Positions 1-4,864 of a stretch of DNA of 5,457 nt are shown here, piece after piece (position 1 is the stretch's first letter; every line of letters begins with the position of its first letter). The position numbers and the translations under genes are program-made. The notes under the pieces are model-generated. The model had not been told where the DNA came from. It was given only the letters and a program-made list of their open reading frames with translations, and did not search any database. Origin of the DNA: Clostridiales bacterium (GTDB lineage Bacteria > Bacillota > Peptococcia > Peptococcales > Peptococcaceae). The stretch lies in contig QAKL01000054.1 in NCBI GenBank assembly GCA_003343815.1, positions 1 through 5,457 of the forward strand, read 5' to 3'.

Positions 1-278
1 GCTATTGGCTGCATGAGGCTCAAAAATATCGCTAAAAGTGCCAAAGCGTTAAAAGCATATCCGTCTAAATAAACGCGCCAATCACCGTCTAAGCCGATAA
101 ATTCCGCCGCCATAAGCAACGCCAAATAAATACCTCCGCTTACTCCCACCAGATCGTTTATCGCCTCAGCTAAAGGGCTCTGGATAATTTTCGCCTCTTC
201 GGTGCGCAAATAATTATTGCTCATTTTGCTTTTTACGCTGATAATGACCAAAACTGCGGCAATTCCTGCAAAAATCAT
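1..278 (-). CDS. Small multi-pass membrane protein, unknown function (3' end outside window)
   Basis: This open frame reads leftward off the window edge; about 92 residues are visible and it contains no stop. I do not recognise the family. The N-terminus (MIFAGIAAVLVIISVKSK) is a short hydrophobic segment followed by basic residues. A polar stretch with several Glu, Lys and Asn residues follows (about 18–42). Two more hydrophobic segments come next, at about 48–64 (GGIYLALLMAAEF) and 77–92 (AFNALALLAIFLSLM), so at least three membrane spans are likely. An in-frame TAA lies just upstream, which leaves two possible starts: ATG at 278 or GTG at 287. GGGGTG six bases before the ATG can serve as a ribosome binding site, so I prefer 278. 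The gene is divergent from trmL. I see no crisp promoter for it; TTGGCA at 319–324 (minus strand) has no well-spaced -10. The coding call is good, the function is open. Confidence 0.72.
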   Translation of the reverse strand, partial: MIFAGIAAVLVIISVKSKMSNNYLRTEEAKIIQSPLAEAINDLVGVSGGIYLALLMAAEFIGLDGDWRVYLDGYAFNALALLAIFLSLMQPI

Positions 279-332
279 CCCTCTCACCCCTGTTTAATAT
301 ATGTTCGCAGGAAATATTTTATGCCAAATTGC

Positions 333-361
333 TTGACTAAACCACGCTTTGCTTTTATACT
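333..361 (+). promoter_or_regulatory. Sigma-A-type promoter of trmL
   Basis: TTGACT (333–338) and TATACT (356–361) are separated by exactly 17 bp, and each differs from the sigma-A consensus at a single position. Transcription would start near 368, giving a leader of about 30 nt before the trmL ATG. This is seen directly; activity is inferred. Confidence 0.8.
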
Positions 362-397
362 TAAGTGTATTGTAAATCATAAAAAGGAGACTTAATT

Positions 398-877
398 ATG
401 TTAAATATCGTACTTGTCGAGCCTGAAATCCCGTCTAATACCGGCAATATTGCCCGTACCTGCGCGCTCACGGGCTCCAAGCTTCATTTAGTGAAGCCGT
501 TGGGCTTTTCGGTAGATGATAAGCATTTAAAACGCGCAGGGTTGGATTACTGGCATTTGTTAGACATTACTTATTATGAAAATATTGAGGATTTTTTGGC
601 TAAACACAGCAACGACCGCTTATTTTTAGCGACCACCAAAGCGGAAAATCTCTACAGCGAATGCACTTACCAAAACGGCGATTACTTCTTATTCGGCAAA
701 GAAACTGCCGGACTGCCCCAGTGGCTGCGCGAAAAATATCCCGACACTTGCATTACGATCCCCATGCTGGACAACCCCGACGCCCGCTCGCTCAATTTAT
801 CCAATTCCGCAGCAATTATCATCTACGAGGCTTTGCGCCAATTAGACTTTGCCGGCTTAAAAAATTTTCATCACTAA
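398..877 (+). CDS. trmL: tRNA (cytidine/uridine-34-2'-O)-methyltransferase TrmL
   Basis: TrmL is a cytosolic SPOUT-class enzyme that uses S-adenosylmethionine to 2'-O-methylate the wobble nucleotide 34 of tRNA-Leu isoacceptors. The 159-residue product matches the usual length of about 155–160. The start MLNIVLVEPEIPSNTGNIAR is typical of the family, with the NTGNIAR motif at 14–20. The RAGLDYW segment is at 46–52. The SPOUT knot motifs follow: LFGKETAGLP at 98–107, IPM at 121–123 and RSLNLSNSAAI at 130–140, which together form the cofactor pocket and dimer face. The ATG is preceded by AGGAG (385–389) at 8 nt spacing and by a strong promoter at 333–361. It is a single-gene transcription unit, divergent from a membrane-protein gene, and it ends at a hairpin terminator shared with the converging rbgA. 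Family assignment is firm; the exact tRNA targets are taken from characterised homologues. Confidence 0.95.
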   Translation: MLNIVLVEPEIPSNTGNIARTCALTGSKLHLVKPLGFSVDDKHLKRAGLDYWHLLDITYYENIEDFLAKHSNDRLFLATTKAENLYSECTYQNGDYFLFGKETAGLPQWLREKYPDTCITIPMLDNPDARSLNLSNSAAIIIYEALRQLDFAGLKNFHH

Positions 878-905
878 AAAATCCAAGCGCAAGCTTGGAT
901 TTTTT
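876..905. terminator. Bidirectional rho-independent terminator between trmL and rbgA
   Basis: This is a perfect 13-bp inverted repeat with arms at 876–888 and 893–905, enclosing a GCAA tetraloop (TTGC on the minus strand). The left arm starts with six A and the right arm ends with six T. A G/C-bearing stem followed by a U-tract is therefore produced in both directions. It overlaps the last two bases of the trmL stop codon and lies two bases beyond the rbgA stop codon, so it can end both converging transcripts. Confidence 0.9.
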
Positions 906-907
906 GT

Positions 908-1795
908 TTATTTAATTTGCTGCTCTTTTAATTTTTCGCCCGCACGCTCCAAAGTGATGCGCCCTATTTTGCCCTGACGGAAATCGATGATTAGCGCTTT
1001 AGACATTTTTTGCATATCTACTTTGTTGCCTTTCACGAGAAAACCGCGCTTTCTGCCCATTTCCTCTAATAACGGCCACGGCTCCAATTCCATTTCCTCT
1101 ATAGATAATTTATAACGTTCTTGGATTAATTTAGGATAATATGTTTTTAAATAGGCGCAGAGTTTATAGGCGCCCTCCTCCCAGTCGAAAACTTCGTCGC
1201 TGATCGAGCCTGCCATTGCCAAGCGAAAGCCGACTTCCTCATCCTCGAATTTATGCCACAAAATCCCGGGAGTATCTAAAAGTTCGATCCCATCCTCTAA
1301 TTTGATCCACTGCTCGCCGCGGGTAACGCCCGGTTTATCGCCGGTTTTGGCAGATTTTTTGCCGGCTAAAATATTGATAAAGGTACTTTTGCCGACATTA
1401 GGGATACCGACGACCATACAGCGGATGCTCTGCATGCGGATGCCTTTCGCCGCTAAGCGCTCACGCTTGGCAGCGGTCAAATCAAGCAAAATATTTTTTA
1501 ATTCGCCGATCAATTTCTTTTTGCCCATCGTCGAATTAAAGACTAAGGCGCGACAGTTATTCTGCGCGTCGAAATATTTCATCCATAACGCACTCTGCTG
1601 CGGATCGGCTAAATCTTCTTTATTTAAAATGACTATTCTGGGCTTATGTCCGACCAGTGAATCCAAAAGCGGATTGCGGCTGCTTAGCGGCAGGCGCGCA
1701 TCGGTTAATTCGATGACGACATCGACCAATTTGATCCGCTGCTCGATCATACGCTTGGTTTTAGTCATATGCCCCGGGAACCATTGTATTTGCAT
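908..1795 (-). CDS. rbgA: Ribosome biogenesis GTPase RbgA (YlqF)
   Basis: RbgA is a circularly permuted GTPase that acts late in 50S subunit maturation. The 295-residue product has the permuted motif order: G4 NKED at 58–61, a G5-like NST at 87–89, G1 GIPNVGKST at 130–138, G2 Thr158 in PGVTRG, and G3 DTPG at 174–177. The N-terminus MQIQWFPGHM carries His9, which matches the catalytic histidine of Bacillus subtilis RbgA. The C-terminal 100 or so residues are the helical domain that contacts the ribosome. I chose ATG 1795 because family proteins start at this point and GGGAGG lies six bases upstream. An upstream in-frame ATG at 1834 would add 13 residues overlapping lepB and is unlikely. The lepB stop and this start share one base (TAATG), suggesting translational coupling. 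It is the last gene of the minus-strand train. Confidence 0.95.
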   Translation of the reverse strand: MQIQWFPGHMTKTKRMIEQRIKLVDVVIELTDARLPLSSRNPLLDSLVGHKPRIVILNKEDLADPQQSALWMKYFDAQNNCRALVFNSTMGKKKLIGELKNILLDLTAAKRERLAAKGIRMQSIRCMVVGIPNVGKSTFINILAGKKSAKTGDKPGVTRGEQWIKLEDGIELLDTPGILWHKFEDEEVGFRLAMAGSISDEVFDWEEGAYKLCAYLKTYYPKLIQERYKLSIEEMELEPWPLLEEMGRKRGFLVKGNKVDMQKMSKALIIDFRQGKIGRITLERAGEKLKEQQIK

Positions 1796-2397
1796 TACAG
1801 TCCTCCCATACGTGCTAACGGCCAATAAATGCACTGAGCCTGACCGACTAAATTATCTCTCTCGACATCGCCCCAGGCACGGCTGTCGTAGCTGCCGGTG
1901 CGGTTATCTCCGCAGAAAAAGTAGCAGTCCTCGCCTACTTTAAACGGTCCGAAATTATCGGTATAAACATCGTCTCCCAAATAATCCTCCTCGACCAATT
2001 CTCCGTCGATATAGAGCCGATTGTCCTTAAACTCGACCGTTTCTCCCGGCAGCCCAATTAAACGTTTGATAAAATATTTCTCGTTTGCGGCAGCATGTGC
2101 TTCTGCCGGCGGGCGGAAAACTACGACGTCTCCGCGCTCAGGCTCGCCGATTTTATAACTGAATTTAGTAACCCAGACGCGGTCGTTTAATTGTATCGTC
2201 GGCAACATCGAGCCGGATGGCACCCAGAAGCTTTCGATGACAAAGGTACGCAAGGCGAATGCCAACACCGCCGCGATGACGATTATCTCTATTACTTCCA
2301 CTAAAAATGATTTCTCTTTCTTTTTATTTTTTTCGCTGCGTTTTAAGCTGCTCATCTCTTCATTTATTTCGGCAATTTCTTGTGTTTTTTCTTTCAC
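1795..2397 (-). CDS. lepB: Signal peptidase I
   Basis: LepB is a membrane-bound serine protease (S26 family) that removes signal peptides from exported proteins on the outer face of the cytoplasmic membrane. The 200-residue product has a charged Lys/Glu-rich N-terminal region (1–30) and one membrane span (about 32–54). Box B is SGSMLPT with nucleophile Ser63, box D is KRLIGLPGE with general base Lys111, and box E is GDNRTGSYDSR at 163–173. A single N-terminal span is usual for Gram-positive-type enzymes. Translation starts at GTG, supported by AAGGAGG seven bases upstream; no ATG fits as well. It follows rplS after a hairpin terminator and overlaps rbgA by one base. No separate promoter is evident in the short gap before it, so it probably depends on read-through from rplS. 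Confidence 0.95.
   Translation of the reverse strand: MKEKTQEIAEINEEMSSLKRSEKNKKKEKSFLVEVIEIIVIAAVLAFALRTFVIESFWVPSGSMLPTIQLNDRVWVTKFSYKIGEPERGDVVVFRPPAEAHAAANEKYFIKRLIGLPGETVEFKDNRLYIDGELVEEDYLGDDVYTDNFGPFKVGEDCYFFCGDNRTGSYDSRAWGDVERDNLVGQAQCIYWPLARMGGL
1802..1807 (-). promoter_or_regulatory. Ribosome binding site of rbgA, inside the lepB 3' end
   Basis: GGGAGG on the minus strand lies six bases before ATG 1795. It is contained in the last codons of lepB (encoding Met-Gly-Gly-Leu). It decides the rbgA start in favour of 1795 over 1834, because the longer form would have initiated before this site. Confidence 0.85.
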
Positions 2398-2404
2398 GTC
2401 AAAG

Positions 2405-2411
2405 CCTCCTT
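2405..2411 (-). promoter_or_regulatory. Ribosome binding site deciding the GTG start of lepB
   Basis: AAGGAGG on the minus strand is followed by a 7-nt spacer (CTTTGAC) and then GTG at 2397–2395. This near-perfect anti-16S match makes the GTG the start. Confidence 0.88.
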
Positions 2412-2425
2412 ACGCTAATCGGAAT

Positions 2426-2454
2426 AAAAAAAAGGCTGAAAAAATTCAGCCTTT
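2426..2454 (-). terminator. Intrinsic terminator or attenuator between rplS and lepB
   Basis: On the minus strand, arms AAAGGCTGAA (2454–2445) and TTCAGCCTTT (2440–2431) form a perfect 10-bp stem with a TTTT loop. The last T of the second arm run continues into an eight-T tract (2433–2426). The hairpin begins five bases after the rplS stop codon. Only 28 bases separate the T-tract from the lepB GTG, and no convincing promoter is seen there. The element therefore probably terminates part of the transcription and lets some through, lowering lepB–rbgA output relative to rplS. Confidence 0.85.
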
Positions 2455-2459
2455 GACAA

Positions 2460-2804
2460 CTATCTGCGCACTTCTTTGATTCTGGCAGCCTTACCGAAAC
2501 GCTCACGCATGTAGTAGAGTTTAGCTCTTCTGACACGGCCTTGGCGTACTACAGTAATTTTGTCAACGCGAGGCGAATGAACCGGGAAGCATCTTTCTAC
2601 AGCTACGCCGTAAGCTACACGACGTACAGTGTAGGTCTCACTTAAACCGCCGCCGCGACGTTTGATAACAACGCCCTCGAAAGCCTGAATACGCTCTTTG
2701 CCACCCTCGACAATCTTGACATCTACGCGCACGGTGTCACCGGGGCGGAAATCGGGAATGTCGTTTTTCATTTGCTCCTGCTCGAGCATTTTAATGTAGT
2801 CCAT
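2460..2804 (-). CDS. rplS: 50S ribosomal protein L19
   Basis: L19 is a large-subunit protein located near the 30S–50S interface. The product has 114 residues, the normal length. It shows the family signature: the N-terminal helix MDYIKMLEQEQMKNDIPDFRPGD, then the barrel with VRVDVKIVEGGKERIQAFEG (about 25–44) and the conserved VIKRRGGGLSETYTVRR (46–62). The VERCFPVHSPRVDKI segment (69–83) and the basic tail RRAKLYYMRERFGKAARIKE (92–111) follow. I chose ATG 2804 because AAGGAGG lies seven bases upstream and homologues begin at this residue. A longer in-frame reading from 2909 would run through the promoter and leader and is rejected. The gene has its own promoter and a structured leader. In many Bacillota it follows trmD, but here rnhA and rodA precede it. 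Confidence 0.97.
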   Translation of the reverse strand: MDYIKMLEQEQMKNDIPDFRPGDTVRVDVKIVEGGKERIQAFEGVVIKRRGGGLSETYTVRRVAYGVAVERCFPVHSPRVDKITVVRQGRVRRAKLYYMRERFGKAARIKEVRR

Positions 2805-2874
2805 GATTTTTCCTCCTTCTCTCAGACGTTCATGCCTTACACCTATAACGCAGCGGACCGTCCATTTCACAACA
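2805..2874 (-). promoter_or_regulatory. Structured 5' leader of rplS, candidate L19 leader element
   Basis: About 70 nt of untranslated leader lie between the predicted transcription start and the rplS ATG. On the minus strand, TGGACG (2864–2859) can pair with CGTCTG (2828–2823), with two G•U pairs. Nested inside is a hairpin: TGC (2852–2850) pairs with GCA (2835–2833), there is a G·G mismatch, TTAT (2848–2845) pairs with GTAA (2840–2837), and the loop is AGGT. The Shine-Dalgarno sequence (2818–2812) follows the outer stem directly. A leader RNA upstream of rplS that may act in L19 autoregulation is known in Bacillota (L19 leader family). The structure fits such an element, but I could not run a covariance model. 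Confidence 0.6.
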
Positions 2875-2880
2875 AGAAAT

Positions 2881-2909
2881 ATTATAGCATAAGAAAATCC
2901 CTTTGGCAA
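2881..2909 (-). promoter_or_regulatory. Sigma-A-type promoter of rplS with extended -10
   Basis: On the minus strand, TTGCCA (2909–2904) and a perfect TATAAT (2886–2881) are spaced by 17 bp. TG one base upstream of the -10 (2889–2888) makes an extended -10. This is a strong promoter, as expected for a ribosomal protein gene. The -35 lies in the loop and second arm of a hairpin downstream of rnhA. Confidence 0.85.
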
Positions 2910-2913
2910 GGGA
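2891..2913 (-). terminator. Weak hairpin terminator candidate downstream of rnhA
   Basis: On the minus strand, TCCCTT (2913–2908), a GCCA loop and AAGGGA (2903–2898) form a 6-bp stem followed by TTTTCTT (2897–2891). It lies about 40 bases past the rnhA stop. The short stem and interrupted T-run make it a weak terminator, so rodA–rnhA transcripts may partly read into rplS. It overlaps the rplS -35 element. Confidence 0.5.
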
Positions 2914-2952
2914 AATGTGCTGTTTTTCTTAAAAAAATATTATTATTTTTAA

Positions 2953-3543
2953 TTATTTTCCTAATGCTTTTTTCGCCAAAGAATCCGCCATATCGTTATA
3001 CTTATCCCCCGAGTGGCCTTTTACTTTGACAAAATGCACGCATAATTTATCTTTGATGCTTAAATAAAAATCGCGGTAGTTTTGCGTGCCTTTGAGCTTG
3101 GCCTGCCAGGAGCCGTCGCACCAGGCGGCGATGCCTTGATAATCGTGATAAATCGCAATTTCGCTCCAATTATGCTCCAAAGCGTACTCCATCACCAGCT
3201 GAGAGGCGCGGATTTCCCCTGCAACATTGCGCATCTGCGCAAGCTCAGAGTCTGTGTATTTTTCGGAAAATGTAATCTCCTCACCATTATACAAAATCAC
3301 AGCACCGGCGGCAAATTCACCGCTTTTCACCTCAAAGCTGCCGTCCACATAGGCTATCGGTCCCTTAAAAGTAGCCATAGCTTTATTTGCCGCGCCCGAA
3401 AGATAATTTTCTGCCTCAGCTTTGCTCGGAAAGCTTTTGTAGACAGCACCTTTATAGCCCATGACCTGCTTTTTGCACTCTTCCCATGAGGTGAAAATGC
3501 CTTTTTCGCGCCCCTCTTTTACCGCGTAATATTTATTTGCCAT
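2953..3543 (-). CDS. rnhA: Ribonuclease HI with N-terminal hybrid-binding (viroplasmin-like) domain
   Basis: This enzyme cuts the RNA strand of RNA:DNA hybrids (R-loops, primers) in the cytosol. The product has 196 residues. Residues 3–48 form a hybrid-binding domain like that of eukaryotic RNase H1 and caulimovirus viroplasmin: KYYAVKEGREKGIF, then W20, then the GYKGAVYKSFPSKAEAENYL segment (29–48). The catalytic RNase H fold spans about 62–193 with all acidic residues in place: Asp67 (YVDGS), Glu110 (AGE), Asp134 (HDYQG) and Asp187 (NDMAD), plus His177 in KGHSG. The ATG at 3543 has AGGAGA five bases upstream; this site overlaps the stop codon of rodA, only nine bases away, so the two are surely co-transcribed. 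A weak terminator and then the rplS promoter follow. Family assignment is firm. Confidence 0.95.
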   Translation of the reverse strand: MANKYYAVKEGREKGIFTSWEECKKQVMGYKGAVYKSFPSKAEAENYLSGAANKAMATFKGPIAYVDGSFEVKSGEFAAGAVILYNGEEITFSEKYTDSELAQMRNVAGEIRASQLVMEYALEHNWSEIAIYHDYQGIAAWCDGSWQAKLKGTQNYRDFYLSIKDKLCVHFVKVKGHSGDKYNDMADSLAKKALGK

Positions 3544-3552
3544 AATTATCTC

Positions 3553-4683
3553 CTATTCTCTGAACGACAAACTCTCTCTGCGCATATAAATATTTTCTAA
3601 AAGGGCGATGCCCATAAAATTCGCTAAAACTGCACTGCCTCCGTAGCTGATAAACGGTAACGGAATACCCGCAATCGGCATAATGCCGATATTCATGCCA
3701 ACGTTTTCAAAAACGTGGAAGAAAAACATCGTCACTACGCCTATCGCTACCAGTGATCCATAAAAATCGCGGCTGGTCATCGCAATTTTTATCCCGCGAT
3801 ACAACAAAACGCCGAACATAATCAAAATAACCGACGCTCCGATAAAGCCCAATTCCTCGCATAAAACCGCGAAAATAAAGTCCGTCCACTGCTCCGGCAG
3901 GAAATCTCCGGCGCTTTGGGTGCCTGAGCCGATACCCTGCCCGAAAAATCCGCCGTTACCGATCGCGATTTTTGCCTGCCATGCATTCCAGCCGACTCCC
4001 TGACGGTCTATCGTCGAATCAAACAGCACCAAAAAACGATTGAGCTGATGCTTCATCAAAGGCGACCACCAGCCGAATTTCCAAATGCCGATGATATAGC
4101 CGATGCCTGCTACCAAACCTCCTCCGAAAATACCCAAAAGCCATTTCCAATTAGCGCCAGCCATAAAAAGCATCCCGATCATAATTGCCAAAAAGACCAT
4201 CGCGCTGCCCATATCCGGCTGCATTAAAATTAGTAACACCGGAGGAACAAAAAACATAAACGCCTGAATTAACTCCCACAAGGTATTCAAATGCCCGCGC
4301 CTGTCCTCCAAGAATTGCGCGTACGAAATGATTAGCAAAATTTTCGCCACCTCGGAAGGCTGAAAAGTACCGATCACCGGAAATTTAAACCAAGATTTCG
4401 CGCCTCCCGCTTCATGTCCGAAAATGAGCACCGCAATAAGCATTAAAATCGTAAAAACATAAATCTGACGGTAATATTTGCTGAAAATATTATATTCAAA
4501 GTTTAACGAAATTAAAAATACAACCAAACCGATACAGATAGAAATAATCTGTTTTAAAACCTGATTGCCCGCCTCATGCGATGAGGCGCTGTTTAAGACA
4601 ACCAAGCCGATGCCGATTATCACAGCTACTGCCAGCAAAAGCAGATAATCTAATCTGAAAAATACTTTACGATATTCGCCCAT
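3553..4683 (-). CDS. rodA: SEDS peptidoglycan glycosyltransferase RodA
   Basis: RodA polymerises lipid II into glycan strands during lateral wall growth, working with a class B penicillin-binding protein in the elongation complex. The product has 376 residues and about ten membrane spans. Signature segments are KSWFKFPVIGTFQPSEVAK (98–116 when counted from the upstream Met), the QPDMGSA motif (157–163), and the large outer loop with NRFLVLFD and GWNAWQAKIAIGNGGFFGQG. The LPEQWTDFIFA segment contains Asp270, the position matching the essential Asp of characterised RodA, and the C-terminal GIPLPFISYGGS motif is at 341–352. The NIGIMPIAGIP form and TDFIFA favour RodA over FtsW or SpoVE. Two in-frame ATGs exist, at 4689 and 4683. 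AAGGGAG lies only one base before the first but seven before the second, so I use 4683. It heads the minus-strand train and sits nine bases before rnhA. Confidence 0.93.
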   Translation of the reverse strand: MGEYRKVFFRLDYLLLLAVAVIIGIGLVVLNSASSHEAGNQVLKQIISICIGLVVFLISLNFEYNIFSKYYRQIYVFTILMLIAVLIFGHEAGGAKSWFKFPVIGTFQPSEVAKILLIISYAQFLEDRRGHLNTLWELIQAFMFFVPPVLLILMQPDMGSAMVFLAIMIGMLFMAGANWKWLLGIFGGGLVAGIGYIIGIWKFGWWSPLMKHQLNRFLVLFDSTIDRQGVGWNAWQAKIAIGNGGFFGQGIGSGTQSAGDFLPEQWTDFIFAVLCEELGFIGASVILIMFGVLLYRGIKIAMTSRDFYGSLVAIGVVTMFFFHVFENVGMNIGIMPIAGIPLPFISYGGSAVLANFMGIALLENIYMRRESLSFRE

Positions 4684-4690
4684 ATCCATA

Positions 4691-4697
4691 CTCCCTT
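4691..4697 (-). promoter_or_regulatory. Ribosome binding site deciding the rodA start
   Basis: AAGGGAG on the minus strand has a 7-nt spacer to ATG 4683 but only one base to ATG 4689, so the downstream Met is the likelier start. The product would lack the two residues Met-Asp. Confidence 0.75.
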
Positions 4698-4712
4698 AAA
4701 TCAGCTTTCGTT

Positions 4713-4741
4713 ATTATACACTAAATTTCTTTGCGGTACAA
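4713..4741 (-). promoter_or_regulatory. Promoter of rodA–rnhA
   Basis: A perfect TATAAT (4718–4713, minus strand) lies 17 bp from TTGTAC (4741–4736), a weak -35. Transcription would start near 4706, leaving a leader of about 20 nt before the start codon. Confidence 0.7.
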
Positions 4742-4803
4742 GCCATTTACCCGCCTTTTAGGCAATTTTTATCATTTCTCCAAATTTGCCATAGCTTTCT
4801 TCC

Positions 4804-4832
4804 TTGCGTCCTCGGCTGAAACGGTGTATAAT
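4804..4832 (+). promoter_or_regulatory. Promoter of the metallophosphoesterase gene
   Basis: TTGCGT (4804–4809) and a perfect TATAAT (4827–4832) are spaced by 17 bp, and transcription would start near 4839. The site is divergent from the rodA promoter, with 62 bp between the two -35 elements. That spacer holds only a 4-bp GCCT/AGGC hairpin near 4753 and nothing else I can name. Confidence 0.7.
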
Positions 4833-4864
4833 ATTGCTTAAATTGATTTTGCGAGGTATAAACC

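Noticed and set aside
288..330. Promoter for the leftmost membrane-protein gene
   Set aside because: TTGGCA and AT-rich hexamers are present on the minus strand, but no pair has 16–18 bp spacing with a good -10, so I do not call it.
661..915. Second plus-strand frame inside trmL
   Set aside because: It overlaps conserved trmL motifs in another frame and runs through the terminator hairpin.
1796..1834. Upstream in-frame start that would lengthen RbgA by 13 residues
   Set aside because: It overlaps lepB, lacks a fitting ribosome binding site, and family proteins start at the MQIQWFPGHM Met, which has GGGAGG at 6 nt and places His9 correctly.
1302..1943. Long plus-strand frame opposite rbgA and lepB (213 codons)
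   Set aside because: It is a shadow of two firmly identified minus-strand genes, crosses their junction, and its product is rich in Cys, Arg and Ser with no recognisable domain.
2805..2909. Upstream in-frame start that would lengthen L19 by 35 residues
   Set aside because: This stretch contains the rplS promoter -10, the structured leader and the AAGGAGG site of the normal L19 start; the extra residues do not resemble L19.
3082..3489. Plus-strand frame opposite rnhA (135 codons)
   Set aside because: It is antisense to a complete RNase HI gene with all catalytic residues, and has no convincing ribosome binding site or domain.
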